This document shows, one piece after another, positions 46,388 to 56,185 of a stretch of 64,000 nucleotides of DNA; positions within the stretch are counted from its first letter, which is position 1, and every line of letters starts with the position of its first letter. Origin of the DNA: Bacteroidota bacterium. Lineage in GTDB: Bacteria > Bacteroidota > Bacteroidia > Chitinophagales > JADIYW01. The DNA is taken from NCBI GenBank assembly GCA_963169645.1, contig CAUJCO010000013.1:781923-845922 (forward strand), read 5' to 3'. The notes beneath the pieces were generated by a model. It saw only the letters and a program-made list of their open reading frames with translations, was not told the origin of the DNA and made no database searches. The translations under genes were made by a program, and so were the position numbers.

Positions 46388-47671
46388 ATGAGTGTCGGAA
46401 CTATTTTATTATTGATGTTGATTGCCTTGGTGTTTTCTGCCATATTTTCCGGAATTGAAATCGCCTTTCTATCTGCAAATAAATTAAAGATAGAACTTAG
46501 CTATCAACGCGGCACATATTCCGGTAAATTACTAAACGATTACATCAAAAATCCGTCAAAGTTTATCATCACAACACTCTTAGGAAACAACATTGCTTTG
46601 ATTGCATTTGGTATCCTCACTTCCATGTTGTTAGAGCCACTGTTAGAGCCATTATTTGAACAATATGTTCGCAATCCGGAACTGTTTGTTTTTATCACAC
46701 AAACCATCATTTCTACAAGTATAATCTTGTTATTAGGTGAGTTTATCCCAAAAGTATTGTTTAAAGTATTTGCTGATTCTATTTTGCCGGTTATGGTTTT
46801 GCCCTACAAATTAATTGATATTATTTTAGCGCCGGGCGTACTATTGATAACCGGTTTGTCAACGCTTGTATTCAAGCTATTTGGCATCAAAGTAGCCGGA
46901 CAAGATATCCAATTTTCTTCAGTTGATTTGGAAAAATTTATCAAAGAACATGGCAAAAAAGAAGGCGAAGATGAAGAGGAAGTAGATACAGAATTATTCG
47001 AAAATGCTTTGTATTTAAAGAAACTGCGCGTACGCGATTGCATGGTGCCACGTAGAGAAATCACCTCCATCGATATACATAGTAGCTTGGATAATTTGAA
47101 AAAATTAATCATCGAAACCAACCATTCGCGTGTTCTGGTTTATGAGGATGTTATTGATAAGATTGTAGGTTATATTCACCACTTCGATTTACACAAAAAA
47201 CCAAGTGATATCAAATCTATTTTGATACCCATAAAAGTAGTACCCGAAACTTTGCACATCCAACAACTGCTCAATGAATTTATTAAAGAAAATAAAAGCA
47301 TTGCTTGGGTAGTGAATGAATATGGCGGTACTGCCGGTGTAATTACGTTGGAAGATATATTAGAAGAAATTTTTGGTGAAATAGATGATGAATACGATAA
47401 AAACGAATTGGTTGTAAATCAACTTTCCAAAAATGAATTTATCTTATCCGGCAGAGTAGAGATTGACAGATTGAACGAAGAATTTGATTTGGAAATTCCG
47501 GATGGCGATTACGATACTATTTCCGGTTTTATCATCGACTACCATGAATCTATCCCGGAAAAAAATGAAGAGATAGAAATTGGTAAGTTTCTGTTTAAAA
47601 TATTAGATGTTTCTGAAACAAAAATTGAAACAGTCAAATTAGAAATTAAAAAAGAAACTGAAAATCAATAA
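46388..47671 (+). CDS. CNNM/CorC-type transporter (hemolysin family)
   Basis: The 427-residue protein has an N-terminal CNNM/DUF21 membrane domain (about 1-180; FSAIFSGIEIAFLSANKLKIEL, TTLLGNNIALIAFGIL), two CBS domains (about 205-330; MVPRREITSIDI and IAWVVNEYGGTAGVITLEDILEEIFGEI) and a C-terminal CorC_HlyC domain. Family members are linked to Mg2+ or Co2+ export. In Bacteroidota a related protein (GldE) is tied to gliding and lies near gld genes; this one is in an LptC/PpiD setting, so I leave the role general. Confidence 0.9.
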   Translation: MSVGTILLLMLIALVFSAIFSGIEIAFLSANKLKIELSYQRGTYSGKLLNDYIKNPSKFIITTLLGNNIALIAFGILTSMLLEPLLEPLFEQYVRNPELFVFITQTIISTSIILLLGEFIPKVLFKVFADSILPVMVLPYKLIDIILAPGVLLITGLSTLVFKLFGIKVAGQDIQFSSVDLEKFIKEHGKKEGEDEEEVDTELFENALYLKKLRVRDCMVPRREITSIDIHSSLDNLKKLIIETNHSRVLVYEDVIDKIVGYIHHFDLHKKPSDIKSILIPIKVVPETLHIQQLLNEFIKENKSIAWVVNEYGGTAGVITLEDILEEIFGEIDDEYDKNELVVNQLSKNEFILSGRVEIDRLNEEFDLEIPDGDYDTISGFIIDYHESIPEKNEEIEIGKFLFKILDVSETKIETVKLEIKKETENQ

Positions 47672-47734
47672 GTTGATAAAAACGAATCCCATCTTTCTTT
47701 CGTACTCAAATTACCACGATTTCAAATTTAATCG

Positions 47735-47742
47735 TATCTTTG
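47735..47742 (+). promoter_or_regulatory. -7 promoter box of the PpiD-like gene
   Basis: TATCTTTG matches TANNTTTG and ends 24 bases before the ATG at 47767. Confidence 0.6.
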
Positions 47743-47766
47743 CACACTTTAAAAAATCATTAGAAT

Positions 47767-49938
47767 ATGGCAATCATAGGAAAAATTAGACAACGCTCAT
47801 GGATTTTATTTGGATTTATTGCGATAGCGTTATTTATTTTCATTTTAGAAGCAGCTTTAGATAAAAATTCATTATTTGGTGGAGGTGGAAATGGTAAAGA
47901 TGCCATTGCAAAAATAAATGGATCTAAAATCACACTCAACGAATACAGCAAGAGTATCACTCAATACGAAGAAGGCTTGAAAATGTTGAATCCAAACTTT
48001 CAAGTAAACGATCAAGTACAAGCCCAAATTCAAGAAGAAGTTTGGAGTACTATCGCGTCTAATAAACTTTTAGCAGATGCATACGCATCATTAGGTTTGT
48101 CTGTTTCCGAAGCAGAAATGGGCGATTTAATGTGGGGCAGAATGCCGCATCCTTTAGCTCAGAATTTCATCATGAAAGTAAGAGAAGTAAAACCGGATGT
48201 AATCACCAAAGAAGGACAAGTAGACCAAGCTAAAATGCGCGAGTTTATTACTAATATCGACCAAATTGACAAACAAAATAAAACGAACTTCCGCGAGATG
48301 TTAGGTTATATTGAGAACCTAATTAAAGATGATCAAGTAAAACAAAAATATGCCGCTTTAGTTGGCCAATCTTTTTATATGCCAACATTTATGGCAAAGG
48401 AAGTAGTAAACTCCGGAAGAGCTGCCAAAACAGCATTTGTAGCCGTTCCGTATGCTGCCATTCCCGATGAAAAATATAAAGTGAGCGATGCAGAAATTAC
48501 AGAATACATCAAAGCACATAAAGCACGTTTCGAGCAAGAAGCCACTCGTGTAGTAGATATCGTTTCTTTTAATGTTATTCCATCTTCGGATGATACAGCA
48601 CAAGCGGTATCTAAAATCAATCAACTTAGAACAGACTATTTAGCAGCTTTGCCAAACGATTCAGCATTTGTTGCACGCAATTCTATTCAAGGCGACCGTG
48701 TTGATTATTACTCTAAACAAGAAGTGGCACAAACCAACAGAAATGCAGATACACTTTTCTCATTGCCGGTCGGAACTTTAACGAATGTTTATAAAGAAGG
48801 TGCTTACTATATGTTTACTAAAATCGAAGATAGACGTATAGCACCGGATACCGTTCGTGCGGCACATATCTTATTGTCTTTAAATAAAGGTACAGATGAA
48901 GATAAATTAGCAACCAACAAAACAGCAGATAGCCTGATTCAATTAATGGCAAGTGGTCAAAAACAATTTGGACAAATCGCAGCTGAAAACTCATTAGACC
49001 AAGGTTCTAAAGATAAAGGTGGCGACTTAGGCTATTTCTCCCGTGGTCAAATGGTGAAAGCATTTAACGACCAAGTTTTCTATAAAGGCATGTTGCCAAA
49101 CCAAATTGCCAAAGTAGAATCGCCGTATGGTTTGCATATCATTTTATTGATAGACGCAAAAGCACCAACAGTAGTTACTAAATTTGCAGATTTCGTAGTG
49201 GAATTAACACCGGGAGACGAAACAGAAAAATTAGCGTATGACAAAGCGGTTACTTTCCAACAAAAAAATCAAACTGCCGAGCAATTTGATAAAGCATCCA
49301 AAACAGAAGACTTAGCTAAAAATATTGTCCTAACACAAAATATGGTGGATGTGCCACAAATAGGTAGTGCACGTAAATTAGTGCAATGGGCTTTCCAACA
49401 AGACAAACCGAATGCTGTTGAGTTTTTTGATAACGACAGTCGCTACATGATTGCTAAATTGAGCAAAGTAACACCAAAAGGATTACCGAAAGCAGAAGAT
49501 GTTAGCGGTGAAGTAACGATTTTAGTTCGCAATGAGAAAAAAGGAAAAGATTTAGTGCAACAATTAGACAAAGCAGCAATAGGAACTACAGATTTACACA
49601 CAATTGCTTCTAAAGTTAAAGATGCATTTGTAGTAGATACAGCTTTAGTTCGTTTCTCATCTGCGTATGTGGCAGGCTTAGGTAACGAGCCAAAATTAGT
49701 AGGTACTGTATTCGGTATTCCGGTTGATAAAGTATCGAAGGCTGTTGCCGGCGAGCAAGCAGCATTTATGGTAAAACCAAAATCTATTGATGAAACTACA
49801 CCGGAAATGTCAGGCGATATAAATGCATATAAAAAACAAATGCAATTGATGTTTATCTCACGGTTGAATTTCAAAAGCATTTTTGATGCGATTCAAAAGA
49901 AAGCAAACGTTGAAGATATGCGCTATAAATTCTATTAA
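47767..49938 (+). CDS. Membrane-anchored parvulin-type foldase (PpiD/SurA-like)
   Basis: The 723-residue protein has a single N-terminal anchor (about 10-35), a SurA-N-like helical chaperone region (about 45-260), and a parvulin isomerase domain (about 365-460: VRAAHILLSLNKG, FGQIAAENSLDQGSKDKGGDLGYFSRGQMVKAFNDQVF, YGLHIILLID). Layout and length fit PpiD-like periplasmic chaperones that assist outer-membrane proteins leaving the Sec channel. A strong terminator follows. The catalytic parvulin histidines (AAHILL and GLHII) are present. Confidence 0.92.
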   Translation: MAIIGKIRQRSWILFGFIAIALFIFILEAALDKNSLFGGGGNGKDAIAKINGSKITLNEYSKSITQYEEGLKMLNPNFQVNDQVQAQIQEEVWSTIASNKLLADAYASLGLSVSEAEMGDLMWGRMPHPLAQNFIMKVREVKPDVITKEGQVDQAKMREFITNIDQIDKQNKTNFREMLGYIENLIKDDQVKQKYAALVGQSFYMPTFMAKEVVNSGRAAKTAFVAVPYAAIPDEKYKVSDAEITEYIKAHKARFEQEATRVVDIVSFNVIPSSDDTAQAVSKINQLRTDYLAALPNDSAFVARNSIQGDRVDYYSKQEVAQTNRNADTLFSLPVGTLTNVYKEGAYYMFTKIEDRRIAPDTVRAAHILLSLNKGTDEDKLATNKTADSLIQLMASGQKQFGQIAAENSLDQGSKDKGGDLGYFSRGQMVKAFNDQVFYKGMLPNQIAKVESPYGLHIILLIDAKAPTVVTKFADFVVELTPGDETEKLAYDKAVTFQQKNQTAEQFDKASKTEDLAKNIVLTQNMVDVPQIGSARKLVQWAFQQDKPNAVEFFDNDSRYMIAKLSKVTPKGLPKAEDVSGEVTILVRNEKKGKDLVQQLDKAAIGTTDLHTIASKVKDAFVVDTALVRFSSAYVAGLGNEPKLVGTVFGIPVDKVSKAVAGEQAAFMVKPKSIDETTPEMSGDINAYKKQMQLMFISRLNFKSIFDAIQKKANVEDMRYKFY

Positions 49939-49959
49939 TCTTTTAAGATAATTAAACAG

Positions 49960-49990
49960 AAAAGCGGAAAACTATTTTCCGCTTTTTTTT
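49960..49990 (+). terminator. Terminator after the PpiD-like gene
   Basis: A 12-bp perfect stem AAAAGCGGAAAA (49960-49971) with TTTTCCGCTTTT (49975-49986), 3-base loop, ending in T8. Confidence 0.92.
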
Positions 49991-50038
49991 GTTTCATTTT
50001 TTTCTAGATTATTCTTTATCTTACTAAATTATACAACC

Positions 50039-50539
50039 ATGGAACTTATTAATAAAGTAGCGGAAAGTGGCATCATCACATTAGATTTGGAAAATTATTT
50101 TCCAACAAATGATATAATAGAAATTGACATCAAAGATTTTTTATTCCGCGGTTTAATACTAAAAGAAAAGGAATTTAGAGAAGCACTCAAACAACAAAAT
50201 TGGGCATCCTATCAAGATAAAACGGTTGCCCTATTTTGCAGTTCAGATGCCATTTTACCACAATGGTCTGTGATGTTAATGACGACTTATTTATTGCCAT
50301 ATACAAATCAAATTTATTTTGGAAACCAGCAAGCAGTAGCTTACAAAATCTTTCTAAAAAATATAGAACAAATTCAAGTCGATACATTTACAGATGCACG
50401 TGTGGTGATAAAAGGTTGTGGTACAAAAATTGTAAATAGTGATGCATATATGGCAATTACGCAAAAATTGCAACCGGTTGTAAAATCGTTGATGTTTGGT
50501 GAGCCATGTTCAACGGTTCCTGTTTATAAACGAAAATAA
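50039..50539 (+). CDS. DUF2480 family protein
   Basis: The 166-residue soluble protein matches the DUF2480 pattern known from Bacteroidota: VAESGIITLDLENYFP, IEIDIKDFLFRGLILKEKEFREALK, VALFCSSDAILPQWSVMLM and VIKGCGTKIV. Function is unknown. It lies 6 bp before a lytic transglycosylase gene and is probably co-transcribed with it. Confidence 0.85.
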   Translation: MELINKVAESGIITLDLENYFPTNDIIEIDIKDFLFRGLILKEKEFREALKQQNWASYQDKTVALFCSSDAILPQWSVMLMTTYLLPYTNQIYFGNQQAVAYKIFLKNIEQIQVDTFTDARVVIKGCGTKIVNSDAYMAITQKLQPVVKSLMFGEPCSTVPVYKRK

Positions 50540-50545
50540 AAAACA

Positions 50546-51475
50546 ATGAAAAATCGCACACTCTATTTTTTTACCAGCATAGCTATTTTGCTTTGGATGG
50601 CATTGTTTATAAACGCAACAATGGATAATTCGAGCAGCTATTTCCCGTTTCTAAAATCAAAAGAAAAAAAAGAAAATTTAGCATTGCCGGTGCAAACAAC
50701 CTTTGCCGTGAAAATTCCGGAACAACTTACATTTGCCGGAGAACAAGTGCCTTTAGACGATTTAGAAGTTAGAGAACGGTTGGATAGAGAAATAACAGTG
50801 AATGCTTATTTTCAATCATCTACGCTTATTATGTTGAAACGTGCAAACAGATGGCTGCCAACCATTGAGAAAATATTAAAGGAAGAAAACATACCGGACG
50901 ATTTTAAATACTTGTGCATGGCTGAAAGCTCGTTGGATAATGTAATCTCACCATCCGGAGCAGCAGGCTTTTGGCAATTTATGAAAACCACCGCAACACA
51001 ATATGGTTTGTTGCTAAACAGCGAAATAGATGAACGGTATAATTTGGAAAAAGCTACGCGTGCAGCGTGTCAATATTTAAGAGATGCTAAAATAAAAACA
51101 GGCTCGTGGACAGCTGCTGCTGCCGGCTATAATATGGGAACTGCCGGCATCATCAATCAACAAATAAAACAAGCCGATTCATCCTATTATAATCTGTTTT
51201 TAAACAGTGAAACCAGCAGGTATGTGCAACGCATTTTAGCGTTAAAAATTATCCATCTAAACCAAAAAGATTTTGGCTATTATTTAACTAATGAAGATTT
51301 GTATCCGGAATTAAAATATACCACACAAACGGTGCAAGGCAGCGTTAATTGGGTAAGTTTTGCTAAACAAAACCAAACTACATATAAATTATTGCGGTTG
51401 TATAATCCTTGGATTCGCGATTATAATTTATCGAATAGAGAAAACAGAATATTTGAAGTAAAAATTCCAAGCTAA
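50546..51475 (+). CDS. Lytic transglycosylase (SLT domain)
   Basis: The 309-residue protein has an N-terminal signal or anchor and an SLT/lysozyme-like domain with catalytic Glu127 in CMAESSLDN. The following blocks SGAAGFWQFMKTTATQYGL and AAAAGYNMGTAGI are hallmark. It cleaves peptidoglycan glycan strands with formation of 1,6-anhydroMurNAc, as MltD-type enzymes do, but lacks LysM repeats in its roughly 60-residue C-terminal tail. It converges on the T9SS gene with 6 bp between. Confidence 0.92.
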   Translation: MKNRTLYFFTSIAILLWMALFINATMDNSSSYFPFLKSKEKKENLALPVQTTFAVKIPEQLTFAGEQVPLDDLEVRERLDREITVNAYFQSSTLIMLKRANRWLPTIEKILKEENIPDDFKYLCMAESSLDNVISPSGAAGFWQFMKTTATQYGLLLNSEIDERYNLEKATRAACQYLRDAKIKTGSWTAAAAGYNMGTAGIINQQIKQADSSYYNLFLNSETSRYVQRILALKIIHLNQKDFGYYLTNEDLYPELKYTTQTVQGSVNWVSFAKQNQTTYKLLRLYNPWIRDYNLSNRENRIFEVKIPS

Positions 51476-51481
51476 TTTTCC

Positions 51482-53356
51482 TTATCGTATTAACATAACA
51501 GTGCCATTTACTTGATAGTCTTGCCCGTTTTTTCCTCTGTATTTAATTAAATATAAATAACCATCCAATGGAGCCGGAGCACCTTTGTATGTTCCATCCC
51601 AACTCTCATTTTGGTCGTTGGTTGAGAATACAAGATGATACCATCTGTCATATATTTGGAACGAATAATTATCCGGAACTGTGTAAATTAAAAACGGCTT
51701 AAATGCTTTATTGTGTCCTTCCGGAGCAAAGGCTTGCGGAACAAAAGCTTTTGGTATTGGTTGCACACACACGATGTTGGAGTGACTTTGCAATAATGCT
51801 CGTGGTGTAGCATCATTGTTATTATAAAAATGAGCTGTTACTCGATAACAAACTTCATCAATAGAATCCAATCTATAATCAAACAATTGTGCCTCGGCAT
51901 ATTTTGTTTCGTTTCTGTTATAAGTGCCAATAAGAAAGGTGTCTGTTTCCACTATTTTTTCTAAAGTAAAATGTTGGAATTGGATGTTTTGAATGTCAAA
52001 ACCTGTCCAAGTTAAATCAGCTTTGTTATTGCCTTTATCTTTTAATCCTAACCGCAAAGTGGTAGCTGTATCCGAGAAATGAAAAGTGCCACACGGCATA
52101 TTCATCCGCACCATATACGAAAACGAATTGTTTGATGGGTTGACATTTTCATTCGCTACATCTGAATAGATTAAACGATAAGCATCGGCAAAATCCGGTG
52201 TGTTGTTGAGCGGAAGGAATACAATGCCATCTGCACTTCTATATAAAATTGGATTTCCAATCGGTGGCGAAGCCAACGTATCTTTTACATATTCGATATA
52301 CATATTTCCATTTTCTATGGATACATTTCGGACGTAATCATTTTTGGGAACTTGTACTACTTTTAAACTATCAAAACACAATTCGTTGGAGAAGGATGTA
52401 TTTCCATTTTTTAAGTTAGCCTTGATGCGAATGCAATATTTTACCAAATAAGGAATTTGTTGTACAATATGTGTGTTTACGGTATTGATAACGGTTGCTT
52501 GTGTAGTAAATCCGGCGTTGTTGTTATTGGTTTGCACTTCGTAATTCAACACACTATCAGATGTGGAGCCTACTAAATAATGCGACCAATTGATAGCAAC
52601 AGTTTGCGAACAGGAATCGGGTTGAGTTTGGTTGTTTAAACGCATCGTAGCATGTCGTTTGTCGGGTGGCGTGATGCTACCTTCTAAATAATTCGGCAAG
52701 GCAGATTGGCAACTGTAAAATGCCCGTATAGCATAAGTAATGGGAGCACTTTTAGGATTGTGAAAAGCATCGGTAAAAGTAGTGGTATTTCTGCCATAAA
52801 CCGTATCCGGAACATTAAATCCACCGGTAGAACCATCGGCATTATTATAAATAAAATAGCCAATTACTTCAGGGCTGGATGATGGTTCCCAAGTTACCAC
52901 AATTTGATTGTTTACCACACTTACTTTCTGTATGGTGATAGCCGTTGGCTTGTCAGAAAATAATGTATCTGAGGTTGTTTTTGTCGGCGGTGTCGGGTTA
53001 TTGCACGTGCCTCTATTTACGATATAGAAATAATAATACGGTGGATTTCCGGTGCTTAAATTAAGTGTGATGCTGGTTTGTAGTGGATTGGTTACCGTTC
53101 CTTGTAAAGTATATGGTCCGTTTTTGTTTCCGGCAGAAGCATAAATTTCGTATGCACTAAAACAAGGATTCGCACTCAACGGTAAATCCCAATTTAATTC
53201 GGTTTGACTGGCAATTGGACGAACACAGGTGAGTTTAGGTGGTTCGTAAGCAGTCTGTGCCATCAAACTAAGTTGTACGAAGCATAAAAAAATGAGCAAA
53301 AGTAGGTTGCTTACTTTGCTATATGAAACGCTTTTATGTCTATTAATTTCTTGCAT
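51482..53356 (-). CDS. Exported protein with T9SS type B sorting domain
   Basis: The 624-residue protein has a signal peptide (ending near LMAQ, about residue 34), several fibronectin-III-like beta domains (for example VNNQIVVTWEPSSSPEVIGYFIY) and a C-terminal gliding-motility-type domain over the last about 90 residues: PQAFAPEGHNKAFKPFL, FQIYDRWYHLVFST and WDGTYKGAPAPLDGYLYLIKY. That domain targets proteins to the type IX secretion system, so it is likely secreted or surface-bound. It starts 18 bp after the M16 peptidase gene and may belong to that operon. Function of the body is unknown. Confidence 0.88.
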   Translation of the reverse strand: MQEINRHKSVSYSKVSNLLLLIFLCFVQLSLMAQTAYEPPKLTCVRPIASQTELNWDLPLSANPCFSAYEIYASAGNKNGPYTLQGTVTNPLQTSITLNLSTGNPPYYYFYIVNRGTCNNPTPPTKTTSDTLFSDKPTAITIQKVSVVNNQIVVTWEPSSSPEVIGYFIYNNADGSTGGFNVPDTVYGRNTTTFTDAFHNPKSAPITYAIRAFYSCQSALPNYLEGSITPPDKRHATMRLNNQTQPDSCSQTVAINWSHYLVGSTSDSVLNYEVQTNNNNAGFTTQATVINTVNTHIVQQIPYLVKYCIRIKANLKNGNTSFSNELCFDSLKVVQVPKNDYVRNVSIENGNMYIEYVKDTLASPPIGNPILYRSADGIVFLPLNNTPDFADAYRLIYSDVANENVNPSNNSFSYMVRMNMPCGTFHFSDTATTLRLGLKDKGNNKADLTWTGFDIQNIQFQHFTLEKIVETDTFLIGTYNRNETKYAEAQLFDYRLDSIDEVCYRVTAHFYNNNDATPRALLQSHSNIVCVQPIPKAFVPQAFAPEGHNKAFKPFLIYTVPDNYSFQIYDRWYHLVFSTNDQNESWDGTYKGAPAPLDGYLYLIKYRGKNGQDYQVNGTVMLIR

Positions 53357-53374
53357 TTGTTTTTGTTCTATGGT

Positions 53375-54637
53375 TTATCCAACTACAACCTCAAACATAC
53401 TTTCTTTGGTAAAATATTTTTGAGCCAATTGTTGTAAAGTTACAGCATCCGTTTGTTTTATGATGGAAACAAATTGTTCAAATTGACGTATATCGATGCC
53501 TTCCACAAAATAACTTTTAAAAACATCAATTTGGTTGAAAACGCCATCTGTTCTACTTAAATATTTTCCTAAAAGATAATTTCGTGCCAATGTTATTTCT
53601 TCAGCTTGAATTGGTTTATTTTGTAAACGCTCCATTTCAAAATATATTTCTTGCAAGCATACTTTTAGATTCTCTAAATTCGTATCTGTTTGTATGGCAA
53701 GAATACCGGTGTGTTTTAAAGTGGAAAGGCTGGAATAAATCCCGTACGTTAATCCTTTTTCTTCTCGGATATTACTCATTAATCTAGAACCAAAATAACC
53801 GCCAAAGATAGTATTGAGCAAAACAAACGATGCATAATCTGTATGGTGTTTATTTATAAATTCTTTTCCGATAACAATAGATGCTTGCACCGATTTTTCA
53901 TTTTTTATATGTAAATGTTGTGGTGTGCTATTGCTTGAAATATACGTTTTAGCGTCAAGATTATTTTTTAGATTACTTGACCAATTTCCTAAATACAAAT
54001 CAATTAAATCTAATTCCGTTTGGCTGTATTTTCCGGCAATAAAAAGCGTACAATTTTCCGGTCGAATATCTTTTTCATAAAATGCCAACAATAAATCTCG
54101 GTTAATGGCTTGTATGGCAGTTTCATTTACATCGTAACCATAAGGATGCGTATCACCGAAAAGTTGTTTTTTAAACAACATATTGGCCACATAATCATTT
54201 TTTTCGATGTTTACTTTAAGTTTGGCAAGTGCATTTTTTTGCATCAATGCCATCTCGTGTTCAGGAAAAATGAGTTCTGTTAAGCAAGCAATTAATAATT
54301 GCAAAGAAGGTTCCAAAAACCGATGCATGCAATACAAGGATACATTAAACGTATTGTGTCCGGCGTTGCATTTAATGGTCGTCCCGTAATAGTCTATTGC
54401 TTCGTTCAGTTCATAAGCAGTGCGTTGTGCGGTTCCACTTTTAAAAAGTTTGGCTACCGATTCAGCAATTAAAGGTGCGGGTTCTGTCCATCTTCCGGAA
54501 TCAAAAACTAAATCAATTCGAAGAATATCATTTTTTGCACCGTTAAAACCATAACCCGAAATTCCATTTTTTAATTCTAATTTTTCCGGATATGGAAAGA
54601 TAATTTTCTCAATTGTATGTATCGTAGGTATGTTCAT
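53375..54637 (-). CDS. M16 peptidase-like subunit, lacking zinc site
   Basis: The 420-residue protein is the non-catalytic partner type of the M16 (insulinase/processing-peptidase) family. The HxxEH zinc motif is replaced by AESVAKL. The R/Y pair region (EEKGLTYGIYSS, near residue 290) that completes the active site of a partner is kept. It follows the intact M16 gene by 56 bp, so the two probably form an alpha/beta-like heterodimer, as in other bacterial M16B pairs. No signal peptide is evident; cytoplasmic location is likely. Confidence 0.88.
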   Translation of the reverse strand: MNIPTIHTIEKIIFPYPEKLELKNGISGYGFNGAKNDILRIDLVFDSGRWTEPAPLIAESVAKLFKSGTAQRTAYELNEAIDYYGTTIKCNAGHNTFNVSLYCMHRFLEPSLQLLIACLTELIFPEHEMALMQKNALAKLKVNIEKNDYVANMLFKKQLFGDTHPYGYDVNETAIQAINRDLLLAFYEKDIRPENCTLFIAGKYSQTELDLIDLYLGNWSSNLKNNLDAKTYISSNSTPQHLHIKNEKSVQASIVIGKEFINKHHTDYASFVLLNTIFGGYFGSRLMSNIREEKGLTYGIYSSLSTLKHTGILAIQTDTNLENLKVCLQEIYFEMERLQNKPIQAEEITLARNYLLGKYLSRTDGVFNQIDVFKSYFVEGIDIRQFEQFVSIIKQTDAVTLQQLAQKYFTKESMFEVVVG

Positions 54638-54693
54638 GTATGTTGAGTTGTATAAAATTAAAGCAATACAGTTGCTTAATGCAGGTTGATAGA

Positions 54694-55932
54694 TTATACT
54701 TCTTTTTTTAAATAAAACAATGTATTGCTGCTGTTTTTATTCAATGTATTTTGTGCAAATCGTTGGATATCTTGTGCCTTTATGGCTTCGTATTTTTTCT
54801 CTTCTGTATTGATGAGATTAGCATCACCAATCAGTTCGTAGTATGCTAAACTAATCGCTCTGTTTAGCAAACTCGATTCGGAAAAATGTTGGTACGTCAA
54901 CACTTTGTTTTTACATTTTTCCAATTCTTTTTCTTGTACTAACTCTTGTTGTAAAATGTTGATTTCTTTCCAAATTAAATCTGTCGCTTCTTGTACAGAA
55001 AATTGGTCGCTTATTTTTCCTTCAAACACAAACATGCCAATGTCATTACTTGCGGTGATGTATGCATCTATTTCTACAAATGCTTTGGCTTCTTTTACCA
55101 ATCGTTGATGTAAACGAGAGGAAGTGCCATTGGATAAAATATCGGATGTTAAATCAGCTACATAGTAATCGGGATGCAAGCGGTCGCACATTTTAAATGC
55201 AATATAAATGGCATTTAAAGGCACATCGTCATATACTGTTTTTTCGGTTGCATGTGTTTGTACCGGTTCCGAGAAAGTAGGGTGATGTATGTCAGTCGAT
55301 TTTATCTTATTAAAATAAGAATTGACTAATTGAATAGTAGCCTCTTTCTCTATATTTCCGGCTACCACCAATATGGCATTCTTGGGTTGGTAGTAGTGGT
55401 TGTAAAATGCTTGTACATCATCTAATGTAGCATCTTCTATATGTTTTAATTCTTTACCGATGGTAGGCCATTTATATGGATGGTTTTGATACACTAATGC
55501 TCTCAATAAATGCCAAGTATTGCCATAAGGTTGGTTGATGTAGTTTTCTTTAAATTCTTCACACACTACTTTGCGTTGCACTTCTAAACTTTTTTTATTA
55601 ATGTTTAGATGTTGCATTCTGTCGGCTTCCAATGCTAATGGAATTTCAATATTAATTGCCGGAACGATGTCGTAGTAATTGGTGTAATCATTGTTGGTAA
55701 AAGCATTGTTTTCGCCGCCGGCTTCTTGTAGAGGTTTGTCAAAATCTTTAAAATGTTTGCTACCGCTAAACATAAGGTGTTCAAATAAATGAGCAAATCC
55801 CGTTTTTGTTTCTTGTTCGTCTTTTGCTCCAACCTTATATAAAGTATTCACTACTACAAAGGGTGTAGTTGCATCGTAATGATGTAGGATAGTTAACCCA
55901 TTTTCTAATATCTCTTTGGAATATTCAATCAT
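54694..55932 (-). CDS. M16 zinc peptidase, catalytic subunit
   Basis: The 412-residue protein has the inverted zinc motif H48-L-F-E51-H52 (FAHLFEHLMF) plus the following helix with the third ligand expected about 75 residues on. The C-terminal half lacks the R/Y motif typical of the partner. It pairs with the zinc-less gene downstream. M16B pairs degrade peptides or process proteins; the substrate is unknown. It diverges from mqnC across a 253-bp region that holds two opposed heptamer arrays. Confidence 0.92.
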   Translation of the reverse strand: MIEYSKEILENGLTILHHYDATTPFVVVNTLYKVGAKDEQETKTGFAHLFEHLMFSGSKHFKDFDKPLQEAGGENNAFTNNDYTNYYDIVPAINIEIPLALEADRMQHLNINKKSLEVQRKVVCEEFKENYINQPYGNTWHLLRALVYQNHPYKWPTIGKELKHIEDATLDDVQAFYNHYYQPKNAILVVAGNIEKEATIQLVNSYFNKIKSTDIHHPTFSEPVQTHATEKTVYDDVPLNAIYIAFKMCDRLHPDYYVADLTSDILSNGTSSRLHQRLVKEAKAFVEIDAYITASNDIGMFVFEGKISDQFSVQEATDLIWKEINILQQELVQEKELEKCKNKVLTYQHFSESSLLNRAISLAYYELIGDANLINTEEKKYEAIKAQDIQRFAQNTLNKNSSNTLFYLKKEV

Positions 55933-55991
55933 GGTGCGAAAATACAGATTTATATCTAATGTTTAATTCTTGATTTAGATGTTCAAGGAGA

Positions 55992-56122
55992 GATATAAGA
56001 CATGAGATAGGAGACGTAAGATGTAAGACTGGAGATGGTTGAATCAATTAGTAATCCCAAATCTAAAGTCTCTGCTCTCAATACTTAATACTTAATACTT
56101 AATACTCAACACTCAATACTCT
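55992..56122. repeat. Two opposed heptanucleotide arrays between divergent genes
   Basis: 55992-56040 holds seven units (GATATAA, GACATGA, GATAGGA, GACGTAA, GATGTAA, GACTGGA, GATGGTT). 56060-56122 holds nine units (AATCTAA, AGTCTCT, GCTCTCA, ATACTTA x3, ATACTCA, ACACTCA, ATACTCT). The first array, reverse-complemented, follows the same NRTCTYA-like pattern as the second, so they are inverted relative to each other. Confidence 0.8.
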
Positions 56123-56138
56123 ACTCAACACACAGTCT

Positions 56139-56170
56139 CTTGTCTTTTTATAGATTAATCAGTAACTTTG
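56139..56170 (+). promoter_or_regulatory. Promoter of mqnC
   Basis: CTTG (56139-56142), 20-base spacer, TAACTTTG (56163-56170) closely fits the Bacteroidota promoter. The box ends 15 bases before the ATG at 56186. Confidence 0.7.
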
Positions 56171-56185
56171 CCGTCGATTTTTTGC

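Noticed and set aside
55992-56122. Possible CRISPR array
   Set aside because: The repeat unit is only 7 bases, contiguous and degenerate, with no unique spacers and no cas genes nearby.
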